Source of the DNA: CAZICM01 sp964537685
Lineage (GTDB): Bacteria > Myxococcota_A > Polyangia > Polyangiales > Polyangiaceae
Length of the DNA stretch: 64,000 bases
Direction: 5' to 3'
Assembly (NCBI GenBank): GCA_964537685.1
Contig: CAZICM010000024.1
Location: forward strand, 1-64,000
A program made the position numbers and the translations under genes. Shown here piece after piece: positions 9,634 through 17,739 of the stretch (within the stretch, counting starts at the first letter, position 1; each line of letters begins with the position of its first letter). Under the pieces are notes generated by a model. It was not told the DNA's origin. It saw nothing but the letters and a program-made list of their open reading frames with translations, and ran no database searches.

Positions 9634-10149
9634 ATGCAGATCAATCGACGGAAGATCCGGGTGACGAGCGCCGGTTTATTGTTGGGAGCCTTCATAAGCG
9701 GCTGCGGCCGGAGCGCCATCATTGAACGGACAAACGCGCCTGCAATTGAGGGAAAAATCGTTGGAAACGACAGCGAATACCTCCATGTGGAGGTCGATCG
9801 CCGCGGTAGACCGATGATGATTCCGCACAAAGAAGTGAGCGATATTGACCATCCTGGGAATGTCGCGGCCATTATTGGTACAATTGTTTCGGTCTATGGG
9901 ATGGCCAATATTGCCGTTGGCGTGAACCAATGCGAGGCGAATGGCCCTGCATTTTGCACGGGCGTATTTCTACCCGCGGCGATTGGATTACCGTTGATGA
10001 TTTATGGTGTCAGCGTGTGGGCTTCATCGGTAAGCGCCGCCGAAGGCAAAGCAAGCAAGCCGCAGGAAGCGAGCATTTCGGTGGTCCCGCTTGCGTCGTT
10101 AAAGAAATCCGAGGAATTTGGGGGAGTGGGCGTGTCGGTTGGCTTTTAG
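9634..10149 (+). CDS. Hypothetical membrane-associated lipoprotein
   Basis: ATG 9634 gives a lipoprotein signal (SAGLLLGAFISGCGRS), with AAAGGAG 14-20 bases upstream as a loose ribosome site; the frame is open further upstream to 9586 but that extension has no signal features. The mature part has a small beta-rich section (EGKIVGNDSEYLHVEVDRRG) and two hydrophobic stretches (VAAIIGTIVSVYGMANIAVG and VFLPAAIGLPLMIYGVSVWA). This resembles small lipid-anchored proteins common in myxobacteria; no named family is recognised. Confidence 0.6.
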   Translation: MQINRRKIRVTSAGLLLGAFISGCGRSAIIERTNAPAIEGKIVGNDSEYLHVEVDRRGRPMMIPHKEVSDIDHPGNVAAIIGTIVSVYGMANIAVGVNQCEANGPAFCTGVFLPAAIGLPLMIYGVSVWASSVSAAEGKASKPQEASISVVPLASLKKSEEFGGVGVSVGF

Positions 10150-10169
10150 ACATGCGGCGGGCGCGGCCT

Positions 10170-10886
10170 TTACGGACCAATCGACAAACGATCGCTTAGA
10201 CAATTACCCACCGTCGAGTTCACGCGCACAAAGATATTGTACTTGGCATCGGGCACGAGCCCCGCGACCGTATGCACTTTGTCCATATTCTTTGGGACGT
10301 TCAACAGATTCTCGGTTGGCCATAGCGTCCCAGGAACGTAGGTCGCATCGGCCACGGCGATAAAAATCTGCCCGTTGCTATTTTGAGCCGCTCGCCCCTC
10401 CCAGGTTAGCGTGTATGCACCCGGCGGGCAATTGAGCACGTAGTATTGATAAGCCTCCACGCCCGGCGTAAGAACATCATCGGAAAGCTCGGTTTGCATT
10501 GCGTACGCGGTGTCGGGCCCAATCGCATGATCCTTTAGAATAATATAAGGATCCATCATCGTGATAAAATTGACAGATTGGGGAATGACATAGACCGTTC
10601 GCGTACATTCGGTCGGCATCACAATCCCTCCACCGGCGCCGCCGATTCCACCCATCCCGCCTGCGCCGCCGGTGCCCGCGCCGCCGATTCCACCCATCCC
10701 ACCAACGCCGCCCATGCCGCCTGCGCCGCCGATATTTCCCGAACTCGACGAACTTGTGCCCTCACCACCCTTGCCGCCCGAGCCACCAGGGGACACGGGA
10801 TCCGAACCGCCGCAAGCTCCAGCGAGCCACACCGAACCGCAGACCAAAAGCCCGGCACCCGCAACCACCTTGACCAAGTGTTTCAT
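10170..10886 (-). CDS. Lipoprotein with Gly-rich linker
   Basis: The N-terminus (MKHLVKVVAGAGLLVCGSVW, then LAGACGGSD) is a lipoprotein signal with lipobox LAGAC. Residues 30-80 are a Ser/Gly/Met low-complexity linker built from GGMGGIGGAG-like repeats, typical of Polyangia surface lipoproteins. The remaining 150 residues form an unrecognised, probably beta-sandwich, domain with three Cys (PTECTRTVYVIPQSVNFITM; YVLNCPPGAYTLTWEGRA; GNCLSDRLSIGP). It is divergent from the histidine kinase operon. Surface location is inferred from the signal; function unknown. Confidence 0.7.
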   Translation of the reverse strand: MKHLVKVVAGAGLLVCGSVWLAGACGGSDPVSPGGSGGKGGEGTSSSSSGNIGGAGGMGGVGGMGGIGGAGTGGAGGMGGIGGAGGGIVMPTECTRTVYVIPQSVNFITMMDPYIILKDHAIGPDTAYAMQTELSDDVLTPGVEAYQYYVLNCPPGAYTLTWEGRAAQNSNGQIFIAVADATYVPGTLWPTENLLNVPKNMDKVHTVAGLVPDAKYNIFVRVNSTVGNCLSDRLSIGP

Positions 10887-10954
10887 TGACTGATGAAAGC
10901 AGTCTCGCTACAGCATGTCAACGGCGCTGTTGGCTTTTTCACACAGAGAAAAGA

Positions 10955-10983
10955 TTGACATCAGGTATCCAACATGTTTTTAT
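10955..10983 (+). promoter_or_regulatory. Candidate housekeeping promoter of the histidine kinase operon
   Basis: A perfect -35 hexamer TTGACA (10955-10960) is followed after exactly 17 bases by TTTTAT (10978-10983, four of six matches to TATAAT). Transcription would begin near 10990, giving a leader of about 50 bases before ATG 11042. It lies in the divergent gap between the lipoprotein gene and the kinase gene. This is pattern evidence only. Confidence 0.5.
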
Positions 10984-11041
10984 GCGGATGCGGCTGCGAT
11001 GAGGCCGCGGGCGTATCCGAAATTCTCCACTTCGCTTCGGC

Positions 11042-13762
11042 ATGAGCTCCATTCAACATCTAAATTATTTTACCTTTGCGCTGGGGACCCATAGTGCCAT
11101 GGCCACAGGGGAACTTGGCCGCTTGCATTTTATTCCACTGATAGACTTATCCCTTCAAGACGTGGAAGGATTGAAACAGCTCTCGTCCGAAGTGCGTAAC
11201 ATTCTCGTTCTTGATCTAGGTGTGGATGCTGCCGTTGAGACACATGAACTGGAGAAGCTCAAGCGCTACGTTGAATGGAGAAGTAACAATTCCCATGACG
11301 AAATCTTTGCAGCCCACGCCATCGTCGGCAACCTGGATGTATTGCAAGACGACCCTGAACTCATCGTAGAGCTTCAACCCGACGGCGTATGGTCCCGATG
11401 GACCAGCTCTACAGAGATCCAGGCCGCCCTAAAGGCACTGGAACAAAAAATTCGGCTAAAACGGCGTAGTGACAAGGCGATAACCCAGCAGCATGCCGAA
11501 GAGAAATCGAAACACGCCCAGGAGCGGGTGCTTAATTTGCTGGACGCCTTGGGCTATGCCTATTTTGTGTGCGATCCCGATGGCTCTCCGGTGGTAAGCA
11601 GCCGCCAAGAAAAGCGCCTTTTGGAAATCGCCGGCAACAATGAGGACAGCATTCTGAAGTCGAACACCGGAGAAGCTTGGTGGGTATATCCTGATGAGCG
11701 CCGTGATTGGCTGGATATGCTCGGTAAGAAAGGAATAGTGATTCAATATCCAGCGCTGTTGCGCACTTACCTAAAACACTACCGCTGGGTGAATATCGAC
11801 TGCCGCTTTACCATGAACCCGGATACCGGAAATCCTGTGCTGGAAGGGATTTATCAAGATGCCACCCAGCCCAAGTTTAGCGAGCGCCTATCCAATGCCT
11901 TGGCCACGGTTGGAAGCGCCGCGGGCGGCGTTCGGGAGACCATGGAGATTGTTTGCCATGCGGCTGCCTATTTATTTGAAGTGAATTGCGCGGTACTCAT
12001 GGGGCGGGCCCCGTGGGAAGGCCAAGAAGAGCGGATCTTTCCCATGCATATTTGGTATCCCGAGGGAGATGCCCGCGCCCAAAGTTATGGCCCCGAGTAT
12101 GCGGGGCCCCTATCGCGTTCCAGTACATTTCTATTGGCAAAACCAAGTGATATCCCGTGGATTCATGATATAGATCACTCTGGTCCGGTGGAAATCCACC
12201 GATCTCATGTACGGCCATCGCTCCGCGCGCTTTTTCCTGGGCTGGTTGACCTCCCCAATAAGATTTTGGTTATCCCTTTACCCCAAACTCCGTCCAATGA
12301 ACGCGAAAATCCAGGGGATGCGCTGCAAGCCTATCTTTGGCTTCCCATAACCCAGCAGCTCACATTTGAACCTAAAGAGTTATGGCCTGCCATTCAAAGC
12401 TTTTTAAGGCTCTGCTCCCGTCAATTGCTGCTTGCCGCCAACCGGGATGCCTTTACCTTGGTGCATCAGGTACTGGCCCCCATCGTTCCTCCCGTGCCTT
12501 CAACCGCTTCGGTAGCCCCATTGGCAGGGTTTTCCGAACTGTGCTCGGCGCTGGATCTAGCCAGGCTGGCATTGACGCAACAGATGGGTATGGAGGGCTG
12601 CTCGATTTTTTATGCGGGTATCGAAGATCGAAAGAGGATTTTATCCTTGGCCACAACTTCGGGTTTGATTCAGGCGGCCGCCAAATCGCAGCCTACCTAC
12701 GAGCTGGGCGAAGGTCTAATGGGAACCATTGCTCTTCGGCAAAGGCCCTACCTAAGTTTTGGTATTAGCGACGAACCCGCCGCAAAGAATAAACATGTTG
12801 AGCACACAACGCATAGCCGCCAAACCTGGCTTGGCGTTCCGCTGCTCAGCCGGGATACGGTGCCGCGAACGGTGGGGATGATCCGCTGTGTCAATCGAAC
12901 CTTGACCCTTGGAAACGCGCAGCATGTGACGGGGTTTTCCGCGCTGGATATCCATGTGCTGGTGGAGTTTGGCAGAGCATGTGCATTGCTCATCGAGCTT
13001 TCGCAAGTTCAAGAGATGCAGCGCCGAACGCTGTCCCGGGTTTCTCACGAGCTTCGCTCCCCGGCCGTGGGATTACGCAACAATATTCTCTACTTCAGAG
13101 ATCATTTTGGAAGCCGTGAATTCAGAGATCATTTTGGAAGCCGTGAAGAACATATACTTGACAAGCTCCGCACAAAGATCGACGATCTCGAATTGGACGT
13201 GCAAGTGCTGATTAACCTACTGGCTCAAGTCGATCTGTTACGAGGAAAAGGATCGACCGCCCCTCGGGAACCCGCCGTTGAGGTCTCTGTGAAGGATGTG
13301 ATTCACAAGACACTCAATCAGCTCACGCCTGAGCTAAAGGCCAGGGACCTGCCAAGAAACAATATCACGACCCAGTTCTCCGAAGCCTTACCGCTCTTCC
13401 GCTTACCGCGCGCCGCCTTTACTCAGGTGATTTTTAACTTATTTATGAATGCGATTAAGTATTCCACACGAAAGGATTTTCGTTTTGTTATCTATGGGCG
13501 GTGGACATCCAAGGAATTGGGTCACTATGAAGTTGGTCTAAGAGACTGGGGTATTGGTGTGGACGAAAAATACCAGGACAAGATCTTTGACGGCGAGTTC
13601 CGGACACCCCAGGCTCAGCGCCATGATCCAACGGGTTTAGGTTTGGGACTCACAATATCGCGCAAAATCATGCGGGATTTGGGCGGTGACCTGGTAATGG
13701 TCTCTTGTAAAAACCCCACGGAGTTTGTGCTTCACCTTCCAGCCGAGCTGGCTGTTCGGTAG
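11042..13762 (+). CDS. Large multi-domain sensor histidine kinase
   Basis: A soluble 906-residue kinase. Residues 1-150 are unrecognised; 155-280 look PAS-like; two GAF-like regions follow (about 290-475 and 505-660, the second including GLMGTIALRQRPYLSFGISD). The phosphoacceptor His is H669 in SRVSHELRSP. The ATPase part has NLFMNAIKYSTRK (N box), DWGIGV (G1) and GLGLGLTISRKIM (G2). A 27-bp tandem duplication puts the nine residues FRDHFGSRE in twice at 685-702, inside the dimerisation helix. No membrane helix is seen, so the signal should be cytoplasmic. The response regulator gene begins 11 bp downstream. The start at ATG 11042 follows the promoter candidate; the ATG at codon 20 is less likely. 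Confidence 0.85.
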   Translation: MSSIQHLNYFTFALGTHSAMATGELGRLHFIPLIDLSLQDVEGLKQLSSEVRNILVLDLGVDAAVETHELEKLKRYVEWRSNNSHDEIFAAHAIVGNLDVLQDDPELIVELQPDGVWSRWTSSTEIQAALKALEQKIRLKRRSDKAITQQHAEEKSKHAQERVLNLLDALGYAYFVCDPDGSPVVSSRQEKRLLEIAGNNEDSILKSNTGEAWWVYPDERRDWLDMLGKKGIVIQYPALLRTYLKHYRWVNIDCRFTMNPDTGNPVLEGIYQDATQPKFSERLSNALATVGSAAGGVRETMEIVCHAAAYLFEVNCAVLMGRAPWEGQEERIFPMHIWYPEGDARAQSYGPEYAGPLSRSSTFLLAKPSDIPWIHDIDHSGPVEIHRSHVRPSLRALFPGLVDLPNKILVIPLPQTPSNERENPGDALQAYLWLPITQQLTFEPKELWPAIQSFLRLCSRQLLLAANRDAFTLVHQVLAPIVPPVPSTASVAPLAGFSELCSALDLARLALTQQMGMEGCSIFYAGIEDRKRILSLATTSGLIQAAAKSQPTYELGEGLMGTIALRQRPYLSFGISDEPAAKNKHVEHTTHSRQTWLGVPLLSRDTVPRTVGMIRCVNRTLTLGNAQHVTGFSALDIHVLVEFGRACALLIELSQVQEMQRRTLSRVSHELRSPAVGLRNNILYFRDHFGSREFRDHFGSREEHILDKLRTKIDDLELDVQVLINLLAQVDLLRGKGSTAPREPAVEVSVKDVIHKTLNQLTPELKARDLPRNNITTQFSEALPLFRLPRAAFTQVIFNLFMNAIKYSTRKDFRFVIYGRWTSKELGHYEVGLRDWGIGVDEKYQDKIFDGEFRTPQAQRHDPTGLGLGLTISRKIMRDLGGDLVMVSCKNPTEFVLHLPAELAVR
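13094..13147. repeat. 27-bp perfect tandem duplication inside the histidine kinase gene
   Basis: Bases 13094-13120 are repeated exactly at 13121-13147, starting TTCAGAGATC and ending CCGTGAA. The duplication is in frame and adds nine residues (FRDHFGSRE twice) 16 residues after the phosphoacceptor His. Nine residues do not fit the heptad repeat of the dimerisation helix, so the change may alter or damage signalling. The two copies show no differences, which suggests that the duplication is recent or an assembly artefact. Confidence 0.9.
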
Positions 13763-13773
13763 AGAGGTAAACG

Positions 13774-14196
13774 ATGGCCGCTATAGTTCTCTTGGTGGAT
13801 GATGATCGACGATTGATGTCAAGCTATGCCGAGGCATTGGATGATGAGGGCTTAACGTCGCACTGCGCCTATAGCGTGGACGATGCCTTGGCCTATCTGG
13901 AAGCGGGACATTTACCGAAAGTGATTGTATGGGATATGATGATGCCTTCAGGTCTGGCCTTTGCCCATGAAGATACCGATGGGGGCATGGCCACCGGCCG
14001 GTTTTTATATGATAGGATGAGAGAGATTCATCCAGATGCGGTTTATATTCTGTTGACCAATGATATCAATGTCATTGAGGAATATCACAAACCCGCAATT
14101 TACTCCTTTGCCTTTGCTAAAATAGAAATGACACCCGGCGAGCTATGCAAATTTATTCGGCTAGTACTCACGCCTGTTAAGGCTTCCAATGAGTGA
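13774..14196 (+). CDS. Single-domain response regulator
   Basis: A 140-residue receiver domain with all key residues: acidic cluster D9-D11, phosphoacceptor D54 (VIVWDMMMPSG), T95 (LLTND) and K116 (FAKIE). Between D54 and helix 3 there is an extra segment, LAFAHEDTDGGMATG, about ten residues longer than usual. There is no output domain, so it should act by binding a partner, perhaps the next gene product. It starts 11 bp after the kinase gene, with GAGAGGTAAACG just before the ATG, and overlaps the following gene by eight bases, so all three are probably one operon. Confidence 0.88.
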   Translation: MAAIVLLVDDDRRLMSSYAEALDDEGLTSHCAYSVDDALAYLEAGHLPKVIVWDMMMPSGLAFAHEDTDGGMATGRFLYDRMREIHPDAVYILLTNDINVIEEYHKPAIYSFAFAKIEMTPGELCKFIRLVLTPVKASNE

Positions 14197-15316
14197 AATC
14201 ACGCTGATTGGTGCCGAAGAGGTCTATGCTAAATGTGTAGAGATTGTGCGGGATCCATCTCATGCATCAGGCGAAGAGGTCTATTCCGCGTTAAAATTCG
14301 TGGTCAGTATTCCAACTGATGGCATCGTGCCTTTTCTTGATAAACTAATCCAGCGCGGAGAGCCGGCCAACATCGGTGTGATAGCTGAACATGGTAAACG
14401 GAAGATTTCTTCGCTTCCACCCGAAGAGAAGACGGTTGAACATTACGCAAACCGGGTGCGCGCTATCCAGCAAAGCAGAGAGAGTGAAATGGGTCTCTTT
14501 GCTCAATCTCCTGAGAGTTATCCTCTGTATTGTCTAGGGCTCACGGATAACGATCTATGGAACGTCATCCGCCGCAAGGCCACGAGTGTCGCCTTCCGCA
14601 TCGCCGCGCTCCATGAACTCACCGAGCGGAAATCCCAGCGCCTTCCTGCCTTTATCGATGATGATCTTAAAAAACCAAACCTCTCCCTCCGCTGGCGCGA
14701 TGCCCTGGTGGCCTCCGCCGCCCGGACTCAGTTTATCGATTCAGCGCAGCGCTCATCTATCGCAAATAGCTTATTGAACATTGCATTTTCCCTATCTCAA
14801 GATGCCGAAGCTCTTTCTCACGAGGGAACACTGTGGAGGGCCGTGCGCCGCTATGCAGCCCTGCGGCCCGAAGCCGATATATCTCAATTCGCTTCCCTTA
14901 TCCCTTCGACTCAAGGATATTTGGCCTTTCATCATATCCTTCTCCTTTCTCTGGCCAATGCATTTAGCGCGTGGCCTCCCATGTCCGCGGAACAAAATCG
15001 CCTCGAACCGCTTCGCGCCTGGGTGGTGAACGGACTTCACTTGTCCTTGCAGCAGCCCGATTTCGAATCCCTGCTGGATGAAGCTATCGCTCAATGTGGC
15101 CTCGTGAGTGCGGGTGCGCTGGCAGTGTCTGAATTTAAAGCGTTGTGCCTGCGTGTGAACACTCATCCCCAAGCATGGCTGTGGGATATGGCCAAGGATG
15201 AATTGGAGGCCATAAAAGCGCGCTGGCAGCAGCGTGAGCTCCACGACCAGGGGGAACAGGCTGCGCTGGCGTTATTGCTCGATGGTTTGGGCTCCCTAAA
15301 GGAGCGCGTCCGATAA
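14189..15316 (+). CDS. Hypothetical helical-repeat protein coupled to the response regulator
   Basis: A 375-residue, mainly alpha-helical protein whose ATG overlaps the end of the response regulator gene by eight bases (ATGAGTGA), suggesting coupled translation. Residues 130-340 look like irregular HEAT-type helices (TSVAFRIAALHELTERKSQR; EGTLWRAVRRYAALRPEA; SQGYLAFHHILLLSLANAF-like segments). No catalytic motif is visible. Coupling suggests that it is the partner or output of the single-domain regulator, which is an inference. No named family is recognised. Confidence 0.6.
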   Translation: MSEITLIGAEEVYAKCVEIVRDPSHASGEEVYSALKFVVSIPTDGIVPFLDKLIQRGEPANIGVIAEHGKRKISSLPPEEKTVEHYANRVRAIQQSRESEMGLFAQSPESYPLYCLGLTDNDLWNVIRRKATSVAFRIAALHELTERKSQRLPAFIDDDLKKPNLSLRWRDALVASAARTQFIDSAQRSSIANSLLNIAFSLSQDAEALSHEGTLWRAVRRYAALRPEADISQFASLIPSTQGYLAFHHILLLSLANAFSAWPPMSAEQNRLEPLRAWVVNGLHLSLQQPDFESLLDEAIAQCGLVSAGALAVSEFKALCLRVNTHPQAWLWDMAKDELEAIKARWQQRELHDQGEQAALALLLDGLGSLKERVR

Positions 15317-15321
15317 CCGCG

Positions 15322-16074
15322 GTGACTGACGGATGCCGGCGCGAGGGATACAAAAAACAAAAAATCTTGCCCGTCGAAGTTGAAAAGGAGCTTATGCCTG
15401 TTTATACGAAGGGTACGCATCAGGGCGGATGTGCGGCGATCATGGGTGTATATGGGCCTTCGGAGGGGGCTGTTCAGCATCTGGCGCTGCTCTCTGAGGA
15501 TATACCCGTTACGCTTGGACTATCCTCCAATGCGAGAGTGATTCATATGGGTCCTCCGATGAGCGAGGAGTCGATTCCGGTGCACCTGATGGGCTGGCTC
15601 CCTGGTTTGGAGGAGGAGACACGGCGGAGAATGCGTCTATGGGCCTTCCAACAGATACGGCAGGAGCCCAAGATCGAGTACGTGGCCATGCCCGCCTGGG
15701 TCGAACATCATGAAACGGACAAAAAAAGTGGCACGCCTCTGTACACCCGCTTTAGCTGCGCGGGTTTTGTGCTTTGCTGCTATCGCATTAACGCCGGAAT
15801 TGATCTGGTCTGTGAACAAGAATCTTTGCCCCCAGTGGATATTGATGTGCTCAAGGCGGTGTTTGGTGCCCTTGCACAATCTGGAAACCCAAGGATCCTC
15901 GCGAGGATCCTTGCTAGAGTTGGCCTTAATGACAAGGGCTCCTGCGATGAGAAGGGCTCCTGGAAAGTTCTCTTGCCAGCCTACCTCTTTCATGCTGTCC
16001 ATGCGCATGATGCGTCCGGAGCGGGGGCACTTCCCTATCAGCCCAAAAAGAGTGATTGGCAATTTCGTCTGTAG
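15322..16074 (+). CDS. Hypothetical protein with a papain-like Cys motif
   Basis: The frame begins with GTG six bases after the upstream stop; an ATG at 15394, preceded by AAAAGGAG with only three bases of spacing, is the other candidate start (226 residues). The segment RFSCAGFVLCCYRINAGIDL resembles the nucleophile helix of permuted papain-like/NlpC-type Cys hydrolases (SCxGFVxxxYxxAGI), with a possible catalytic His in WVEHHETD before it. This is a motif-level guess. Further on, the protein has internal repetition (RILARILARV; KGSCDEKGSWK). It closes the histidine kinase operon and could be its effector. Confidence 0.5.
   Translation: MTDGCRREGYKKQKILPVEVEKELMPVYTKGTHQGGCAAIMGVYGPSEGAVQHLALLSEDIPVTLGLSSNARVIHMGPPMSEESIPVHLMGWLPGLEEETRRRMRLWAFQQIRQEPKIEYVAMPAWVEHHETDKKSGTPLYTRFSCAGFVLCCYRINAGIDLVCEQESLPPVDIDVLKAVFGALAQSGNPRILARILARVGLNDKGSCDEKGSWKVLLPAYLFHAVHAHDASGAGALPYQPKKSDWQFRL
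15891..15912. repeat. Perfect 22-bp palindrome within a coding region
   Basis: The 22 bases starting AAGGATCCTC at 15891 equal their own reverse complement, centred on the CGCG at 15900-15903 (with two BamHI-type GGATCC sites). They lie inside the coding frame, where they encode part of the repeated RILARILARV. Nearby, AAGGGCTCCTG occurs twice (about 15934-15962). The role is unknown: it could be a binding site, a scar of an insertion, or chance repetition. Confidence 0.7.
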
Positions 16075-16404
16075 AAGAGGTTGCGAGCTTCGCACTCCGC
16101 AATCTTGTCGCACTTTCCGATTTTTTAGCGGAGTCAAAGTAATTTTTCAGGAATAAAAGTAAACCAAGACAGAGACGGAAGCGGAGGCGCTGAAAGCCGA
16201 GCTCTCCGCGGCTCAAAAGGAACAGGAGATGCTGGAGACGAAGGTGGCCGCGCTAAAGGCGAAGGTGGCCGCGCTATAAAATATATTTTAGACACCGGTT
16301 CCCATTTTCAACGCATTGGAAGCCCCTCTTCCAATCACCTAAAATATTAAAACATAAAAATCTAAAACCAATCGAATTGTCGACTATTTTTATCGAATTC
16401 AACC
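16075..16404 (+). other. Intergenic stretch with a coiled-coil gene remnant
   Basis: There is no complete gene here. From about 16161 to 16279 a plus-strand frame without a start codon (a TAA lies just before it) reads TETEAEALKAELSAAQKEQE and then MLETKVAALKAKVAAL to a stop. This is a heptad coiled-coil tail with a near-exact duplicated segment (AAGGTGGCCGCGCTA twice). It looks like the 3' end of a lost gene. The next 125 bases, up to the adaptor gene stop, are AT-rich and show nothing I can name. Confidence 0.5.
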
Positions 16405-17625
16405 CTACTTCCCTGAACGAAGCACCACCCGCGTACCAGCCTCGATACCCACAAGCTCCACATTCGCCTCGTCCGCCGCACCCATCTTCACAGGAACCTG
16501 CCGCTTCCACGGCCCCCACGGTACCTCCACAACAGCCCGCCCATCCCGAATCTGAACCGCACTCCGCGGCGCCAACGCCGGAACCTGCCGAGGCGCCTGC
16601 TCAATCACAGCCTCCAGCCTCTGCCCTATAGGAAAATTCACCAGCCCCGCCCCGCTCATCCACACCGTCCGAACCTGCCCATCCGCCCTCACACGCGCGT
16701 CCTCCACCCCTATCGTCCGCCGCGTCAATAGCGCACCCACCCGCTCAATCTGCCCCTCCCCAATCACCTCACCACCACCAGGCATCGTCAGCTTCACAGG
16801 CCGCCCCACAGACACCTTCGCCGCATCCCCCTCCTCCACCTCAATCCGAATCTCCGTGCGCCCCGTATCCGCAATCTCAAACAAAGCCGTCGCAATCGCC
16901 GCCGCCGTTATCGTGTCCCCTGCGTCCACACGCCTCGACAACACAACACCCGAAATCGGCGCCGTCAGCTTCGTCTTGTCCAATCCCGTCTTCGCCTGCA
17001 ACACCGCCGCATCCGCCGCCGCAACCCGCGCCTCCAGCGCCTTGATGTCCGACGCCTTGTTCCCCGCCTTCGCAAGCTTCAGCCTCGCCTGCACCGCGTC
17101 CAGCCTCGCCGATGCAATCGCCACCCCGCGCTCCGCCTCTTTCTCCTCCGCCGCCGTACCCCCACCCACTTCCCGCACTTTCTTAAGCCTCTCCAGATGA
17201 TCTTGCGCCCCATCCAGCCCAGCCTTCGCCGCCCTCACCTCAGCCTCAAGCGCACTCTTCTCCTCGGCCCGCACCCCCTCCGCCACCGAACGCGCCGTCA
17301 TCGCAGCCGCGCTCCGCTCCGCCTCCAAACGCTGCAATTCAGCCGCCAGCGTGTCCCCCTCGATCTCCGCCAACACCTGACCCGCCTCGACTTTCTCGCC
17401 TTCCTTCACATGCACCGAAAGCACGCGCCCCTCCGTCCGCGCACGCACCTCCGCAATGCCGCTCTCCGCCGTCACCACCGCCCGCGCCACAATCCGATCC
17501 GAAACAAATCCCGCCGAGACCTCGGCCGTCTGCATACGCAAACGCAAGCCAATCCCGCCTGCAATAAGTGCGGCGCCACACAATGCGGCAGCCCAAAGAA
17601 AGCGCTGGCCAGTCTTCTTCTTCAT
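16405..17625 (-). CDS. Periplasmic adaptor (HlyD/DevB family) of an ABC exporter
   Basis: A 406-residue membrane fusion protein. It has an N-terminal membrane anchor (FLWAAALCGAALIAGGIGLR), a first half-lipoyl segment (GRVLSVHVKEGEKVEAGQVL, then AEIEGD), a long Ala/Glu/Arg coiled-coil hairpin (about residues 95-210), a second half-lipoyl segment (KLTAPISGVVLSRRVDAGDT) and a beta-barrel/membrane-proximal end (GTRVVLRSGK). DevB-type adaptors pair with a FtsX-like permease (DevC) and an ATPase (DevA). Matching genes lie at 19.6-21.5 kb on the same strand, separated by two plus-strand genes. Export of a lipid, glycolipid or peptide is inferred. Confidence 0.85.
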   Translation of the reverse strand: MKKKTGQRFLWAAALCGAALIAGGIGLRLRMQTAEVSAGFVSDRIVARAVVTAESGIAEVRARTEGRVLSVHVKEGEKVEAGQVLAEIEGDTLAAELQRLEAERSAAAMTARSVAEGVRAEEKSALEAEVRAAKAGLDGAQDHLERLKKVREVGGGTAAEEKEAERGVAIASARLDAVQARLKLAKAGNKASDIKALEARVAAADAAVLQAKTGLDKTKLTAPISGVVLSRRVDAGDTITAAAIATALFEIADTGRTEIRIEVEEGDAAKVSVGRPVKLTMPGGGEVIGEGQIERVGALLTRRTIGVEDARVRADGQVRTVWMSGAGLVNFPIGQRLEAVIEQAPRQVPALAPRSAVQIRDGRAVVEVPWGPWKRQVPVKMGAADEANVELVGIEAGTRVVLRSGK

Positions 17626-17739
17626 GCGCGAAGCGACGCAAACGCAAAAAAGGTTCGTGCGGGTTTATACAGCGAATGAATAAACGATGCCGCAAAATGC
17701 CTGTTTTGCTTTCGTTCATGATAGCGTTGGCGCTCGCCT

